Positions 13,559 through 21,186 of a stretch of 21,192 bases of DNA are shown one piece after another. The position numbers and the translations under genes are program-made. The stretch lies in assembly GCA_030263275.1 (NCBI GenBank), contig SZOR01000071.1, positions 1 to 21,192 of the forward strand, in the 5' to 3' direction. The stretch is from DSNY01 sp016861185 (GTDB lineage Bacteria > Pseudomonadota > Gammaproteobacteria > Burkholderiales > Burkholderiaceae_F). The notes under the pieces are model-generated. The model had not been told where the DNA came from. It saw only the letters and a list, made by a program, of their open reading frames with translations, and ran no database searches. Position 1 is the stretch's first letter. Each line of letters starts with the position of its first letter.

Positions 13559-14338
13559 ATGTTGAAAGGCAAGACCGCGCTGGTCACCGGTTCGACCAGC
13601 GGCATCGGGCTCGGCATCGCGCGCGCGCTGGCGAAGGAGGGCGCGAACATCGTCGTCAACGGCTTCGGCGAGGATCGCGTGATCGCCGGCGTGGAAAAGG
13701 AGCTGCAGGCGCTCGGCGTACGCACGCTGTATCACGGCGCCGACATGGGCAAGCCGGCCGAGATCGAGGACCTGATCCGCACGGCCGAAAGGACGTTCGG
13801 CCGCATCGACGTGCTCGTCAACAACGCCGGCATCCAGTTCGTCGCGAACATCGAGGAGTTCCCGGTCGAGCGCTGGGACGCGATCATCGCGATCAACCTG
13901 TCGTCGGCCTTCCATACGATCCGGCTCGCGCTGCCGAAGATGAAGCAGGCCAACTGGGGCCGCATCATCAACATCGCTTCCGTGCACGGGCTGGTCGCCT
14001 CCGCGCAGAAGAGCGCCTACGTCGCCGCCAAGCACGGGATCGTCGGCCTGACCAAGGCGGTCGCGCTCGAAACCGCGACCACCGGCGTCACCTGCAACGC
14101 GATCTGCCCGGGCTGGGTGCTGACGCCGCTGGTGCAGAAGCAGATTGACGACCGCGCCGCGCGCGAGAAGATTCCGAGCGACGCCGCGAAGCGCGCGCTG
14201 CTCGGCGAAAAGCAGCCTTCGCTCGAGTTCGTCACGCCCGAGCAACTCGGCGCGCTCGCCGCGTTCCTCTGCTCGCCGGCGGCGAACCAGATCCGCGGCG
14301 CGGCGTGGAACGTCGACGGCGGCTGGTACGCGCAGTAG
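13559..14338 (+). CDS. bdhA: D-3-hydroxybutyrate dehydrogenase (SDR family)
   Basis: This 259-residue short-chain dehydrogenase interconverts 3-hydroxybutyrate and acetoacetate with NAD, the last step in using stored polyhydroxybutyrate. The cofactor loop is TGSTSGIGLGIA (10-21), NNAG is at 88-91, and the catalytic residues are Ser141 (NIASVHG), Tyr154 and Lys158 (YVAAKHG). The ICPGWVLTPLVQKQI segment (182-196) and the C-terminal NVDGGWYAQ are characteristic of bacterial 3-hydroxybutyrate dehydrogenases, which is why I favour this over a generic reductase. The start is set by GGAGG in front of the ATG. It converges on the Anbu gene with only five bases between the stop codons. Confidence 0.9.
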   Translation: MLKGKTALVTGSTSGIGLGIARALAKEGANIVVNGFGEDRVIAGVEKELQALGVRTLYHGADMGKPAEIEDLIRTAERTFGRIDVLVNNAGIQFVANIEEFPVERWDAIIAINLSSAFHTIRLALPKMKQANWGRIINIASVHGLVASAQKSAYVAAKHGIVGLTKAVALETATTGVTCNAICPGWVLTPLVQKQIDDRAAREKIPSDAAKRALLGEKQPSLEFVTPEQLGALAAFLCSPAANQIRGAAWNVDGGWYAQ

Positions 14339-14343
14339 CGGAC

Positions 14344-15225
14344 TTACTCGGGACCGCGGCGCGCCGCCTGCTGCGCCACGAGCTGCACCGGTGCCACGGC
14401 AGCGGACTTCGCGTCGGCGGCAAGCGCCGCCGGCAGCGGCGCCCGCACCGGGCATGAGGCGTCCGTCTCGAGGCGCGGCGCGCCCGGGTACGCCGCCGAG
14501 TCGCGCCAGGTCGGGTCGGGGATCTCCTGGAAGACCTGCTTCAGACGCTCGCCCCAGGTCGACCGGATCATCTGCATGTACGGATTGTCGTGGTCGATCT
14601 GCACGAACTTCGTCACGCGCAGCGAGTCGAGCTCGTAGACCAGCAGGTCGAGCGGCAGGCCGACCGAGATGTTCGAACGCAGCGTCGAATCCATCGACAC
14701 GAGCGCGCACTTGGCCGCTTCGTCGAGCGAGATATGCGGCCGCAGCACGCGGTCGATGATCGGTTTGCCGTATTTCGCCTCGCCGATCTGGAAGTACGGG
14801 TTCTCGGGCGTGGCTTCGATGAAGTTGCCGGCCGCGTAGATCTGGAACAGCCGCATGCCTTCGCCGCGGATCTGCCCGCCGCAGATGAAGTTGCAGTTGA
14901 AGTCGATGCCGAACTCGCGCAGCGACTTGGCGTCGCGCGCGTGCACTTCGCGCACCGCTTCGCCGACGACCTGCACCGCATCGAGCATCGACGTCGCGTT
15001 CCACACGCTGCGGTCGTGCGGCCCGGTGTGCTCGCAGACGACCTGCCGCACCGCCTGCGTGATCGCGAGGTTGCCGGCGGACAGCAGCACGAGCAGGCGC
15101 TCGCCCGGATGCTCGAACACCGTCATCTTTCGGAAGGTCGAGATCTGGTCCACCCCCGCGTTGGTGCGGGAGTCGGAAAGGAAAACGAGGCCGGCGTCGA
15201 GCCGCATCGCCACACAGTAGGTCAT
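14344..15225 (-). CDS. Anbu, proteasome-related N-terminal-nucleophile peptidase
   Basis: Anbu is a bacterial relative of HslV and proteasome beta subunits that assembles into ring or helical oligomers. Removing Met exposes Thr (MTYCVAMRLDAG), the expected nucleophile. Asp18 (LSDSRTNAG) and Lys33 (TFRKM) fit the Asp17/Lys33-type catalytic positions. GNLAITQAV (51-59), YAAGNFIEATPENPYFQIGE (130-149), KYGKPIIDR (151-159) and SVGLPLDLLVY (187-197) match the family. Beyond about residue 245 there is a 45-residue Ala/Pro-rich tail not needed for the fold. Its ATG overlaps the transglutaminase-like stop in ATGA, making it the last gene of the ATP-grasp cluster. There is no signal peptide. A substrate is not known. 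Confidence 0.92.
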   Translation of the reverse strand: MTYCVAMRLDAGLVFLSDSRTNAGVDQISTFRKMTVFEHPGERLLVLLSAGNLAITQAVRQVVCEHTGPHDRSVWNATSMLDAVQVVGEAVREVHARDAKSLREFGIDFNCNFICGGQIRGEGMRLFQIYAAGNFIEATPENPYFQIGEAKYGKPIIDRVLRPHISLDEAAKCALVSMDSTLRSNISVGLPLDLLVYELDSLRVTKFVQIDHDNPYMQMIRSTWGERLKQVFQEIPDPTWRDSAAYPGAPRLETDASCPVRAPLPAALAADAKSAAVAPVQLVAQQAARRGPE

Positions 15226-16058
15226 TCTTCGGTCCTCGCGTGATGCTCGGCCCCGGCGCGCGCGGCGAGCGAAAACGCGCGGATGTTAACGCGCGCTTCC
15301 ATCGTCTCCTCGCCGCCGCCGGCGCGCATGCCGCGCACCGGACAAGCCGAGTCGTAGTCGCGGCCGACCGCAAGCCGGCACAGATGATCCGACGCGAAGC
15401 AGCGATGCGTGACGTCGATGCTGATCCAGCCCTCGCCTTCGACCCAGGCGTCGGCCCAGGCGTGGCTCGCCGCGTGCGGCGCGTCGCCCGGATGCACGTA
15501 GCCGGACACGTAACGCGCCGGGATGCCCCGCGCGCGGCAGCCGGCGATGAACACGTGCGCGTGGTCCTGGCATACGCCGCGCTTGAGTTCGAGCGCTTCC
15601 GCCGCGGTGCTCGCGACGTCGGTGCTGCCCGGCACGTAGTCGATCCGGTCGCGGATCGCGCACGCGAAGTCGAGCAGCGCGGCGGCGTCCGCGCCGCGCA
15701 GCCCCCGCGCGGCCAGTTCGCGCACGCGCTCGTCGGCGGCGGTGAGTCTGGTGGCCACCGCAAACGCGAGCGGCGGCAGCCCGCCGCGCTCGGGCAGGCG
15801 CCCTTCGACGAGCGGCTCGACCTCGACCTCGCCGTGCGCGTCGATCTCGATCGACGCGTGCGGCCGCGCGATCGTCAGCACGTGCGTGACGTTACCGAAC
15901 GCATCGCGCGACTCGACGAGCGGCGCCGGCGCGTGCAGGGTCCAGCGCAGCGTGCGCTGCTGCGGCTCGAGGCGCGGCGTCAGCCGCAACACCTGGATCG
16001 TGTAATGCGCGGGCGTGCCGTAGCGGTAAACGGTCCGGTGCAGGATCGAGAGCTGCAT
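15222..16058 (-). CDS. Transglutaminase-like protein of the Anbu cluster
   Basis: This 278-residue protein has an N-terminal beta-rich bacterial transglutaminase-associated domain (about 1-80; LHRTVYRYGTPAHYTIQVLR). A transglutaminase-like cysteine protease fold follows with the triad Cys163 (KRGVCQDHAH), His199 (ASHAWADAWV) and Asp215 (WISIDVTH). RGIPARYVSGYVHPG (177-191) is typical. Members may act as peptidases, amidases or cross-linkers; which applies is not predictable. There is no signal peptide, so it should act in the cytoplasm with its neighbours. It starts 13 bases after the alpha-E stop and overlaps Anbu by four bases, indicating coordinated production. Confidence 0.92.
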   Translation of the reverse strand: MQLSILHRTVYRYGTPAHYTIQVLRLTPRLEPQQRTLRWTLHAPAPLVESRDAFGNVTHVLTIARPHASIEIDAHGEVEVEPLVEGRLPERGGLPPLAFAVATRLTAADERVRELAARGLRGADAAALLDFACAIRDRIDYVPGSTDVASTAAEALELKRGVCQDHAHVFIAGCRARGIPARYVSGYVHPGDAPHAASHAWADAWVEGEGWISIDVTHRCFASDHLCRLAVGRDYDSACPVRGMRAGGGEETMEARVNIRAFSLAARAGAEHHARTEE

Positions 16059-16071
16059 GCGCGTTCGGGGC

Positions 16072-17043
16072 TCAGCCGGCCGCCAGCGGCACCAGGAAGT
16101 CCTCGCTGATCCGTTCGCCCAGGTCGGAGACGCGCTCCAGGAACGCAGTCAGGAACGCGTGCAGGTCGCGCGCAAAGATGTCCTCGGTGCGGCCGAACTG
16201 CAGCTCGGCGCGCAGCAGCCCCGCGCGCCTTTCGGTCTCGCGCGAGCGCGCGTTGCGCACGCGCGCGAGGTTGTCGCAGACCTCGTTCATGCACGCAACA
16301 AGCGAACGCGGCATGTCGTCGCGCAGGATCAGCAGCTCCGCCACGCGCGACGGCGTGATCACGTTGCGGTACGCCTTGCGGTAGATCTCGAACGCCGACA
16401 CCGAGCGCAGGATCGCGGCCCAGTAGTAGAAGTCGAAGTGCTGGTCGAAGGTCGCGCGCCCCGGGTCGGCCGCCCCGGGCAGCGTCGCCGCGCCGTGGAA
16501 CTTCACGTCGAGCAGCCGCGCGGTGTTGTCGGCGCGCTCCAGGAACGTGCCGAGGCGGATGAAGTAATAGGCCTCGTCCTTCAGCATCGTGCCGATCGTC
16601 ACGCCGCGCGAAAGATGCGAGCGGAACTTGACCCACTCGAAGAACTGCTGCGGATCGCGCTCGAGCAGTCCGCCGGCGAGCTGCTTCGGCAGCTCGAGCC
16701 AGGTGTCGTTGTGCGTCTCCCACACCTCGGTCGTCAGCGAGCCGCGCACCGCGCGGGCGTTCTCGCGCGCCGCCCGCAGGCAGCAGTAGATCGACGACGG
16801 GTTGTCCGGGTCGCGCACCATGAAGTCGAGCACGTCCATCGCCGCCAGATACGGATGACGCGCGTCGAACGCCGCCTGCAGTTCCGAGATGCCGAGCATC
16901 GCGCGCCACCCGGCCTCGGCCGCCTCCGCCGACTGCGGCAGCATCGACGTCGAGACGTTGACGTCGAGCATGCGGGCGGTGTTCTCGGCCCTTTCGATGT
17001 AACGGGCCATCCAGAACAGGTGGTCGGCCGTCCTGCTGAGCAT
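16072..17043 (-). CDS. Alpha-E domain protein (DUF403 type)
   Basis: This 323-residue, mainly helical protein has the Glu-rich conserved positions that name the alpha-E domain: MLSRTADHLFWMARYIERAE at the N-terminus, then ENARAVRGSLTTEVWE, FIRLGTFLERADNTARLLDV and YRKAYRNVITPSRVAELLI. It has no known enzyme activity. It occurs with circularly permuted ATP-grasp, transglutaminase-like and Anbu genes and is thought to assist peptide-bond chemistry. A GGGAGG site five bases before the ATG supports the start. The start codon overlaps by one base the stop of a small ORF that carries a copy of this gene's own 5' end. Confidence 0.92.
   Translation of the reverse strand: MLSRTADHLFWMARYIERAENTARMLDVNVSTSMLPQSAEAAEAGWRAMLGISELQAAFDARHPYLAAMDVLDFMVRDPDNPSSIYCCLRAARENARAVRGSLTTEVWETHNDTWLELPKQLAGGLLERDPQQFFEWVKFRSHLSRGVTIGTMLKDEAYYFIRLGTFLERADNTARLLDVKFHGAATLPGAADPGRATFDQHFDFYYWAAILRSVSAFEIYRKAYRNVITPSRVAELLILRDDMPRSLVACMNEVCDNLARVRNARSRETERRAGLLRAELQFGRTEDIFARDLHAFLTAFLERVSDLGERISEDFLVPLAAG
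16981..17028. repeat. Direct repeat copy 1, inside the alpha-E 5' coding region
   Basis: 48 bases match 17154-17201 with a single difference (47/48), at an offset of 173 bases. It encodes ADHLFWMARYIERAE of the alpha-E protein. Weaker similarity continues through the start codon and ribosome binding site. Confidence 0.93.
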
Positions 17044-17216
17044 CAGCGCCTCCCGGCCTCGAACACCCCGGTGTTCTGTCTGCGGCCGGCGCTGCGCGCC
17101 TTCACGCGCGCCGCGCGCGCATGAGCCTTCGACGCAACACGGCCTGCGGCGCCGTTGTCGGCCCTTTCGATGTAACGGGCCATCCAGAACAGGTGGTCGG
17201 CGGCGCGGCTCAGCAT
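17043..17216 (-). CDS. 57-aa small ORF with a duplicated alpha-E N-terminus
   Basis: The frame starts at ATG 17216, one base after the ATP-grasp stop, with GGAG seven bases upstream. It ends with TGA at 17045-17043, overlapping the alpha-E ATG by one base (TGATG). Residues 1-21 read MLSRAADHLFWMARYIERAD plus Asn, nearly identical to the alpha-E start. The other 36 residues are Ala/Arg/Lys-rich (VASKAHARAARVKARSAGRR, then QNTGVFEAGRR) and resemble nothing I know. It may be a translated micro-protein or the remnant of a tandem duplication with an internal deletion. Its exact fit in the gap with retained signals keeps both options open. Confidence 0.5.
   Translation of the reverse strand: MLSRAADHLFWMARYIERADNGAAGRVASKAHARAARVKARSAGRRQNTGVFEAGRR
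17061..17076. repeat. Short inverted repeat in the small ORF
   Basis: The sequence gaacacc-cc-ggtgttc has perfect 7-base arms with a 2-base centre. It lies just upstream of the alpha-E ribosome binding site, within the non-duplicated part of the gap. It could be a weak hairpin, an operator-like site or a scrap of an inserted repeat; there is no U-run. Confidence 0.5.
17154..17201. repeat. Direct repeat copy 2, between ATP-grasp and alpha-E genes
   Basis: This is the second copy of the 48-base repeat at 16981-17028, with one mismatch in 48. It forms the conserved N-terminal part of the 57-residue small ORF. Confidence 0.93.
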
Positions 17217-17217
17217 C

Positions 17218-18642
17218 TCAGCGCTCCAGCACCCACGTGTCCTTCGTGCCCCCGCCCTGCGACGAGTTGACGACGAGCGAGCCTTCGCGCAGCGCCACGC
17301 GGCACAGGCCGCCCGGCACCAGCGCCACGTCGCCGCCGGACAGCACGAACGGACGCAGGTCGACGTGGCGCGGCGCGATGCCCGCGTCGACGTAGGTCGG
17401 GCAGGTGGACAGCGCGAGCGTGGGCTGCGCGACGTAGTTGTCCGGGTTCGCCCTGATGCGCGCGGCGAACTCCTCCAGTTCGCGCGCAGTCGCTGCCGGG
17501 CCGATCAGCATGCCGTAGCCGCCCGCGCCGTGCACTTCCTTGACGACCAGCTCGGGCAGATGCGCGAGCGTGTGCGCGAGCCCTTCGCGGTCGCGGCACA
17601 GATGCGTCGGCACGTTCGCGAGCAGCGGCTTTTCGCCGAGATAGAACTCGATCATCGCCGGCACGTACGGGTAGATCGACTTGTCGTCGGCCACCCCGGT
17701 GCCGATCGCGTTGGCGAGCGCCACGCGCCCCGCGCGATAGACCGAAAGCAGGCCCGGCACGCCCAGCGAAGAGTCGGGTCGGAACGCGAGCGGATCGAGG
17801 AAGTCGTCGTCGATGCGGCGGTAGATCACGTCGACGCGCTGCGGTCCGCGCGTGGTCCGCATGTAGACCGCGTTGTCCTGCACGAACAGGTCCTGCCCCT
17901 CGACCAGTTCGATGCCCATCTGCTGCGCGAGGAACGCGTGCTCGAAGTACGCCGCGTTGTACACGCCTGGCGTCAGCAGCACGACGGTGGGGTCGTCCAC
18001 GCCCTGCGGCGCGACCGAACGCAGGTTCTCCAGCAGCAGGTCGGGGTAGTGGGCGACCGGCGCCACGGCGATGCGCGTGAACAGCTCCGGGAACAGCCGC
18101 ATCATCATCTGGCGGTTCTCGAGCATGTACGACACCCCGCTCGGCACGCGCAGGTTGTCCTCGAGCACGTACAGCGCGCCGTCGCCCGCGCGCACGAGAT
18201 CGACGCCGGCGATGTGCGCGTAGATGCCGCCCGGCACGTCCACACCGTGCATCTCGGGCCGGTATTGCGCGTTCTTGAAGACCTGCTCGGCGGGCACCTT
18301 GCCCGCGCGCACGATGTTCTGGTCGTGATAGACGTCGTGCAGGAAGAGGTTCAATGCGCGCACGCGCTGGCGCAGACCCGCCTCGATCGCCCGCCACTCG
18401 TCCGCGGGGACGATGCGCGGGATCGCGTCGAAGGGGATCAGCCGCTCGGTGCCGCCGTCGTCGCGATCGCCGTAGACGGCGAAGGTGATGCCGACGCGCC
18501 GGAAGACGAGGTCGGCTTCGGCGCGCTTGTTGCGCATCGTCTCGGGGCTTTGCTGCGCGAGCCACGCCGCGAACTCGCGGTAATGCGGCCTGACGCTGCC
18601 GTCGGCGGCGAACATCTCGTCGTACGCCGTCACTGCCGACAT
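17218..18642 (-). CDS. Circularly permuted ATP-grasp protein (type 2)
   Basis: This 474-residue protein belongs to the circularly permuted ATP-grasp group (formerly DUF404/DUF407), predicted amide-bond ligases using ATP and a carboxylate. Characteristic parts are YHDQNIVRAG (105-114), YRPEMHGVDVPGGIYAHIAG (127-146), VLEDNLRVPSGVSYMLENR (159-177) and YRRIDDDFLDPL (274-285). The permuted ATP-binding region reads LVVKEVHGAGGYGMLIGP (365-382) and HVDLRPFV (426-433), ending with NSSQGGGTKDTWVLE. There is no signal peptide. It is the first gene of the cluster with alpha-E, transglutaminase-like and Anbu genes. Substrates are unknown. It starts 54 bases after the comEC stop, so it may be co-transcribed; TACACT in the gap is a weak -10 candidate. 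Confidence 0.92.
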   Translation of the reverse strand: MSAVTAYDEMFAADGSVRPHYREFAAWLAQQSPETMRNKRAEADLVFRRVGITFAVYGDRDDGGTERLIPFDAIPRIVPADEWRAIEAGLRQRVRALNLFLHDVYHDQNIVRAGKVPAEQVFKNAQYRPEMHGVDVPGGIYAHIAGVDLVRAGDGALYVLEDNLRVPSGVSYMLENRQMMMRLFPELFTRIAVAPVAHYPDLLLENLRSVAPQGVDDPTVVLLTPGVYNAAYFEHAFLAQQMGIELVEGQDLFVQDNAVYMRTTRGPQRVDVIYRRIDDDFLDPLAFRPDSSLGVPGLLSVYRAGRVALANAIGTGVADDKSIYPYVPAMIEFYLGEKPLLANVPTHLCRDREGLAHTLAHLPELVVKEVHGAGGYGMLIGPAATARELEEFAARIRANPDNYVAQPTLALSTCPTYVDAGIAPRHVDLRPFVLSGGDVALVPGGLCRVALREGSLVVNSSQGGGTKDTWVLER

Positions 18643-18696
18643 TGCCGCACGCCCTCGTGAGATCCGCGCGGCAGTGTAGCAATCGGCGGACCCGAT

Positions 18697-21186
18697 TCAG
18701 TACGGCTGCAGTGCCTCGTCGGGGTGCGGCGCGCCCTCCGTCGGTTCGTCGGCTTCGATCGGCTCGGGCTCGTGCACCGGCGCGGGGCGGTTGTGCCAGT
18801 AACGCGCGTGCTGCAGCCGCCACCCTTCGACTTCGACTGCGCCGTCCGGCCGCCAGCGCCATTGGATCGCGCCAGCGTGATCGGTGCGCGCGACCTGCGC
18901 GCCGGCCTGCCGGTAGCGCTCGACGACGCCGGGATCCGGATGGCCGAAGCGGTTGCGATAGCCCGCCTGCACGATGACCCAGCGCGGCCGCGCCGCCTGG
19001 ACGAAAGCGGCGCTCGACGAGTGCCGGCTGCCGTGATGCGGCGCGCTCGCCAGCGGCGCGGCGAGCGCATCGACGCGCGCCACGAGCCGCGCTTCCTCGC
19101 GCGCCGGAATGTCGCCCGTCAGCAAAACGCGCGCGCTGTCCATGCCGACGGCGAGCACGCAGCTCAGCGCATTCGTCGTCGCGCCCGGTCGCTCGTAGTC
19201 GGCCGCGAGCGGATGCAGTACCCGCGCTTCGAGCGCACCCAGCTCGATGCGCTGGCCCGCTTCGCAACGCTCGATGCGCGCCGCACCGGCAAGGGTTGGA
19301 TGCGCCGGATCGATCGAGGTCAGCACGCGCGCGACCGGCAGCGCGCGCAGGATCGATGCCGCTCCGCCCGAGTGATCGCCGTCGAGGTGCGACACCACCA
19401 GCGCGTCGATCCGCCCGATTCCGCGCCAGCGCAGGTAGGGCAGGATCACGCGCTCGCCGGCGTCGGCCGCGGACGTATAGCGCGGCCCGGTGTCGTACAG
19501 CAGCACCGCATCGCGCGCCTCGACGAGCACGGCCATGCCCTGCCCCACGTCGAGCGCCGTGACCCACAGCGCTCCGTCGGCCGGGCGCGGCGCGGGCCAG
19601 ACGAACAGCGGCAGCAGCCACGTGGCACCGACCCAGCGCAGCGGCCACCCGGGCGGCGCGAGCAGCCACAACACGCCTGCGACCGCGAGCATCAACGCCC
19701 ACGGCGGCGGGGCGGCGATCGGCACGCTCGCCCATGGCAGCACGACCAGCGCTTGCAGCGCCGTCGTCAGCATGTCGAACAGCCAATGCGCGAGCGCGAA
19801 CAGCGGGATCGCGAACGAAGCGAGCGGCTCGGGCAGCAGTACGAAGGCTGCGCCCACCAGCGCGAGCGGCGTCACGGCCAGGCTCACGAGCGGGATCGCG
19901 ACCGCGTTCGCCAGCGGCGAAACGAACGACACCTGCTGGAACAGCACGATCGTCAGCGGCACGAGCGCGAGCGTGACCGCCAGTTGCATGCGCGCCGCAT
20001 CCGCAAGGCGCGTGCGCCATCCCTGCTCGACGCGCGCCGCCGCACGGCCGTGCATCACGAGGAAAATCGCGGCCACCGCGCCGAACGACAGCCAGAAGCC
20101 GGGCGCGATCACGGCCCATGGGTCGAGCACGCAGACGACCGCCGCGGCGAGCGCGAGCGTCGTCGCGGGTCCGAGCCCGCGCCGCAGAACGAGGGCAGCG
20201 GCGACGGTGGCCAGCATGAAGAAGGTCCGCTGCGCCGGCACGCCCCAGCCCGCCAGCAGGCAGTACGCCAGCGCGGCCGCCACCGCCGTCGCCGCGGCGG
20301 CCGCCTGCGCCGATCCGAAGGCGAGCAGCCGGCGCGAGCGCCGCCACAGCGCGCCGACGACCAGCGCGGCGAGTCCCGCGATCATCGTGATGTGCAGGCC
20401 GGAGATGCTGACCAGATGCGAGATGCCGGTGCGGTTGAACAGCGCCCAGTCCGCTTCCGCGATGGCGCGCTGGTCGCCGAGCACGAGCGCGATCAGCACG
20501 CCTCCGTACCGCTCGGCCGCGAGGCGGCGTTGCATCGCTTCGCGCAGGAGCTGCCGCGCGCGGTCGATCGCGGGGCCGGGCAGCCAGACCATCGGATCGA
20601 GGCGCTGCGGTGCTTCGCCGGCGCGGCCGTCGCGCACGTAGCCGATCGCGCGCAGATTGCGCTCGAGCATCCAGGCTTCCAGATCGAAGCCGCCGGGATT
20701 CAGCGCGCCGTGCGGACGCCGCAGCCGTACGGCAAGCGACCAGCGTTCGGCCGCGCGGACGCGCACGTCCGCGCCGTACCACGCGAGCGCGATGCGCGAC
20801 GGCAGTCGGACACCGGGCGTCTCGACGTGCTCGACGACGAACTCGAAGCGCGTGCCGCGCTCGAGCTGCGCCGGCAGGCTCGCGATCACGCCGGTCACGC
20901 GAACATCGCGCCCCTCGTCGGCGAAGGCGAGTTCGTCCGCCATGCGCACGTGCGCAACGGCCGCGGCATAGGCAAAGCCGGCGAACGCCGCACCGGCAAC
21001 GGCGAGCGCCGCGACGATCCGGTCCTGGCACGCGAACGAGGCGCGCGCCGCGAGTGCAAGCGCTGCCGCCCAGCAGCCCGCGGCCGCGCCGGCCAGCAGC
21101 GACAGCGCAAGCGCCGTCGGCAGCTCGGGCTGCCGCTGCAGCAGGAAAACGCCCGCGACGAATGCGGCCAGCGCGGTGGCGCGCAC
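18697..21186 (-). CDS. comEC: ComEC/Rec2-family DNA uptake channel
   Basis: ComEC is the inner-membrane channel that takes single-stranded DNA into the cytoplasm during natural transformation. The 829 residues start with hydrophobic segments, followed by an OB-like soluble DUF4131-type domain (about 85-185; VRVTGVIASLP, WMLERNLRAIGYVRD). The competence domain has GISHLVSISGLHITMIAG (about 254-270) and several membrane helices to about 530. A C-terminal metallo-beta-lactamase-like domain follows (LDVGQGMAVLVE, VVSHLDGDHSGG, LLTGDIPAREE, APHHGSRHSSS), with metal-site residues kept. The GTG at 21186 is a plausible start, but the frame stays open to the window edge, so the true start may lie outside. 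No other competence gene is in view. Confidence 0.93.
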   Translation of the reverse strand: MRATALAAFVAGVFLLQRQPELPTALALSLLAGAAAGCWAAALALAARASFACQDRIVAALAVAGAAFAGFAYAAAVAHVRMADELAFADEGRDVRVTGVIASLPAQLERGTRFEFVVEHVETPGVRLPSRIALAWYGADVRVRAAERWSLAVRLRRPHGALNPGGFDLEAWMLERNLRAIGYVRDGRAGEAPQRLDPMVWLPGPAIDRARQLLREAMQRRLAAERYGGVLIALVLGDQRAIAEADWALFNRTGISHLVSISGLHITMIAGLAALVVGALWRRSRRLLAFGSAQAAAAATAVAAALAYCLLAGWGVPAQRTFFMLATVAAALVLRRGLGPATTLALAAAVVCVLDPWAVIAPGFWLSFGAVAAIFLVMHGRAAARVEQGWRTRLADAARMQLAVTLALVPLTIVLFQQVSFVSPLANAVAIPLVSLAVTPLALVGAAFVLLPEPLASFAIPLFALAHWLFDMLTTALQALVVLPWASVPIAAPPPWALMLAVAGVLWLLAPPGWPLRWVGATWLLPLFVWPAPRPADGALWVTALDVGQGMAVLVEARDAVLLYDTGPRYTSAADAGERVILPYLRWRGIGRIDALVVSHLDGDHSGGAASILRALPVARVLTSIDPAHPTLAGAARIERCEAGQRIELGALEARVLHPLAADYERPGATTNALSCVLAVGMDSARVLLTGDIPAREEARLVARVDALAAPLASAPHHGSRHSSSAAFVQAARPRWVIVQAGYRNRFGHPDPGVVERYRQAGAQVARTDHAGAIQWRWRPDGAVEVEGWRLQHARYWHNRPAPVHEPEPIEADEPTEGAPHPDEALQPY

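Noticed and set aside
13544..15763. 739-codon minus-strand frame across transglutaminase-like, Anbu and bdhA
   Set aside because: It is a shadow of three recognised genes; no conserved motif in its product.
17210..21031. 1273-codon minus-strand frame across comEC and the ATP-grasp gene
   Set aside because: It is a shadow frame on the same strand; both real genes have full-length conserved products in other frames.
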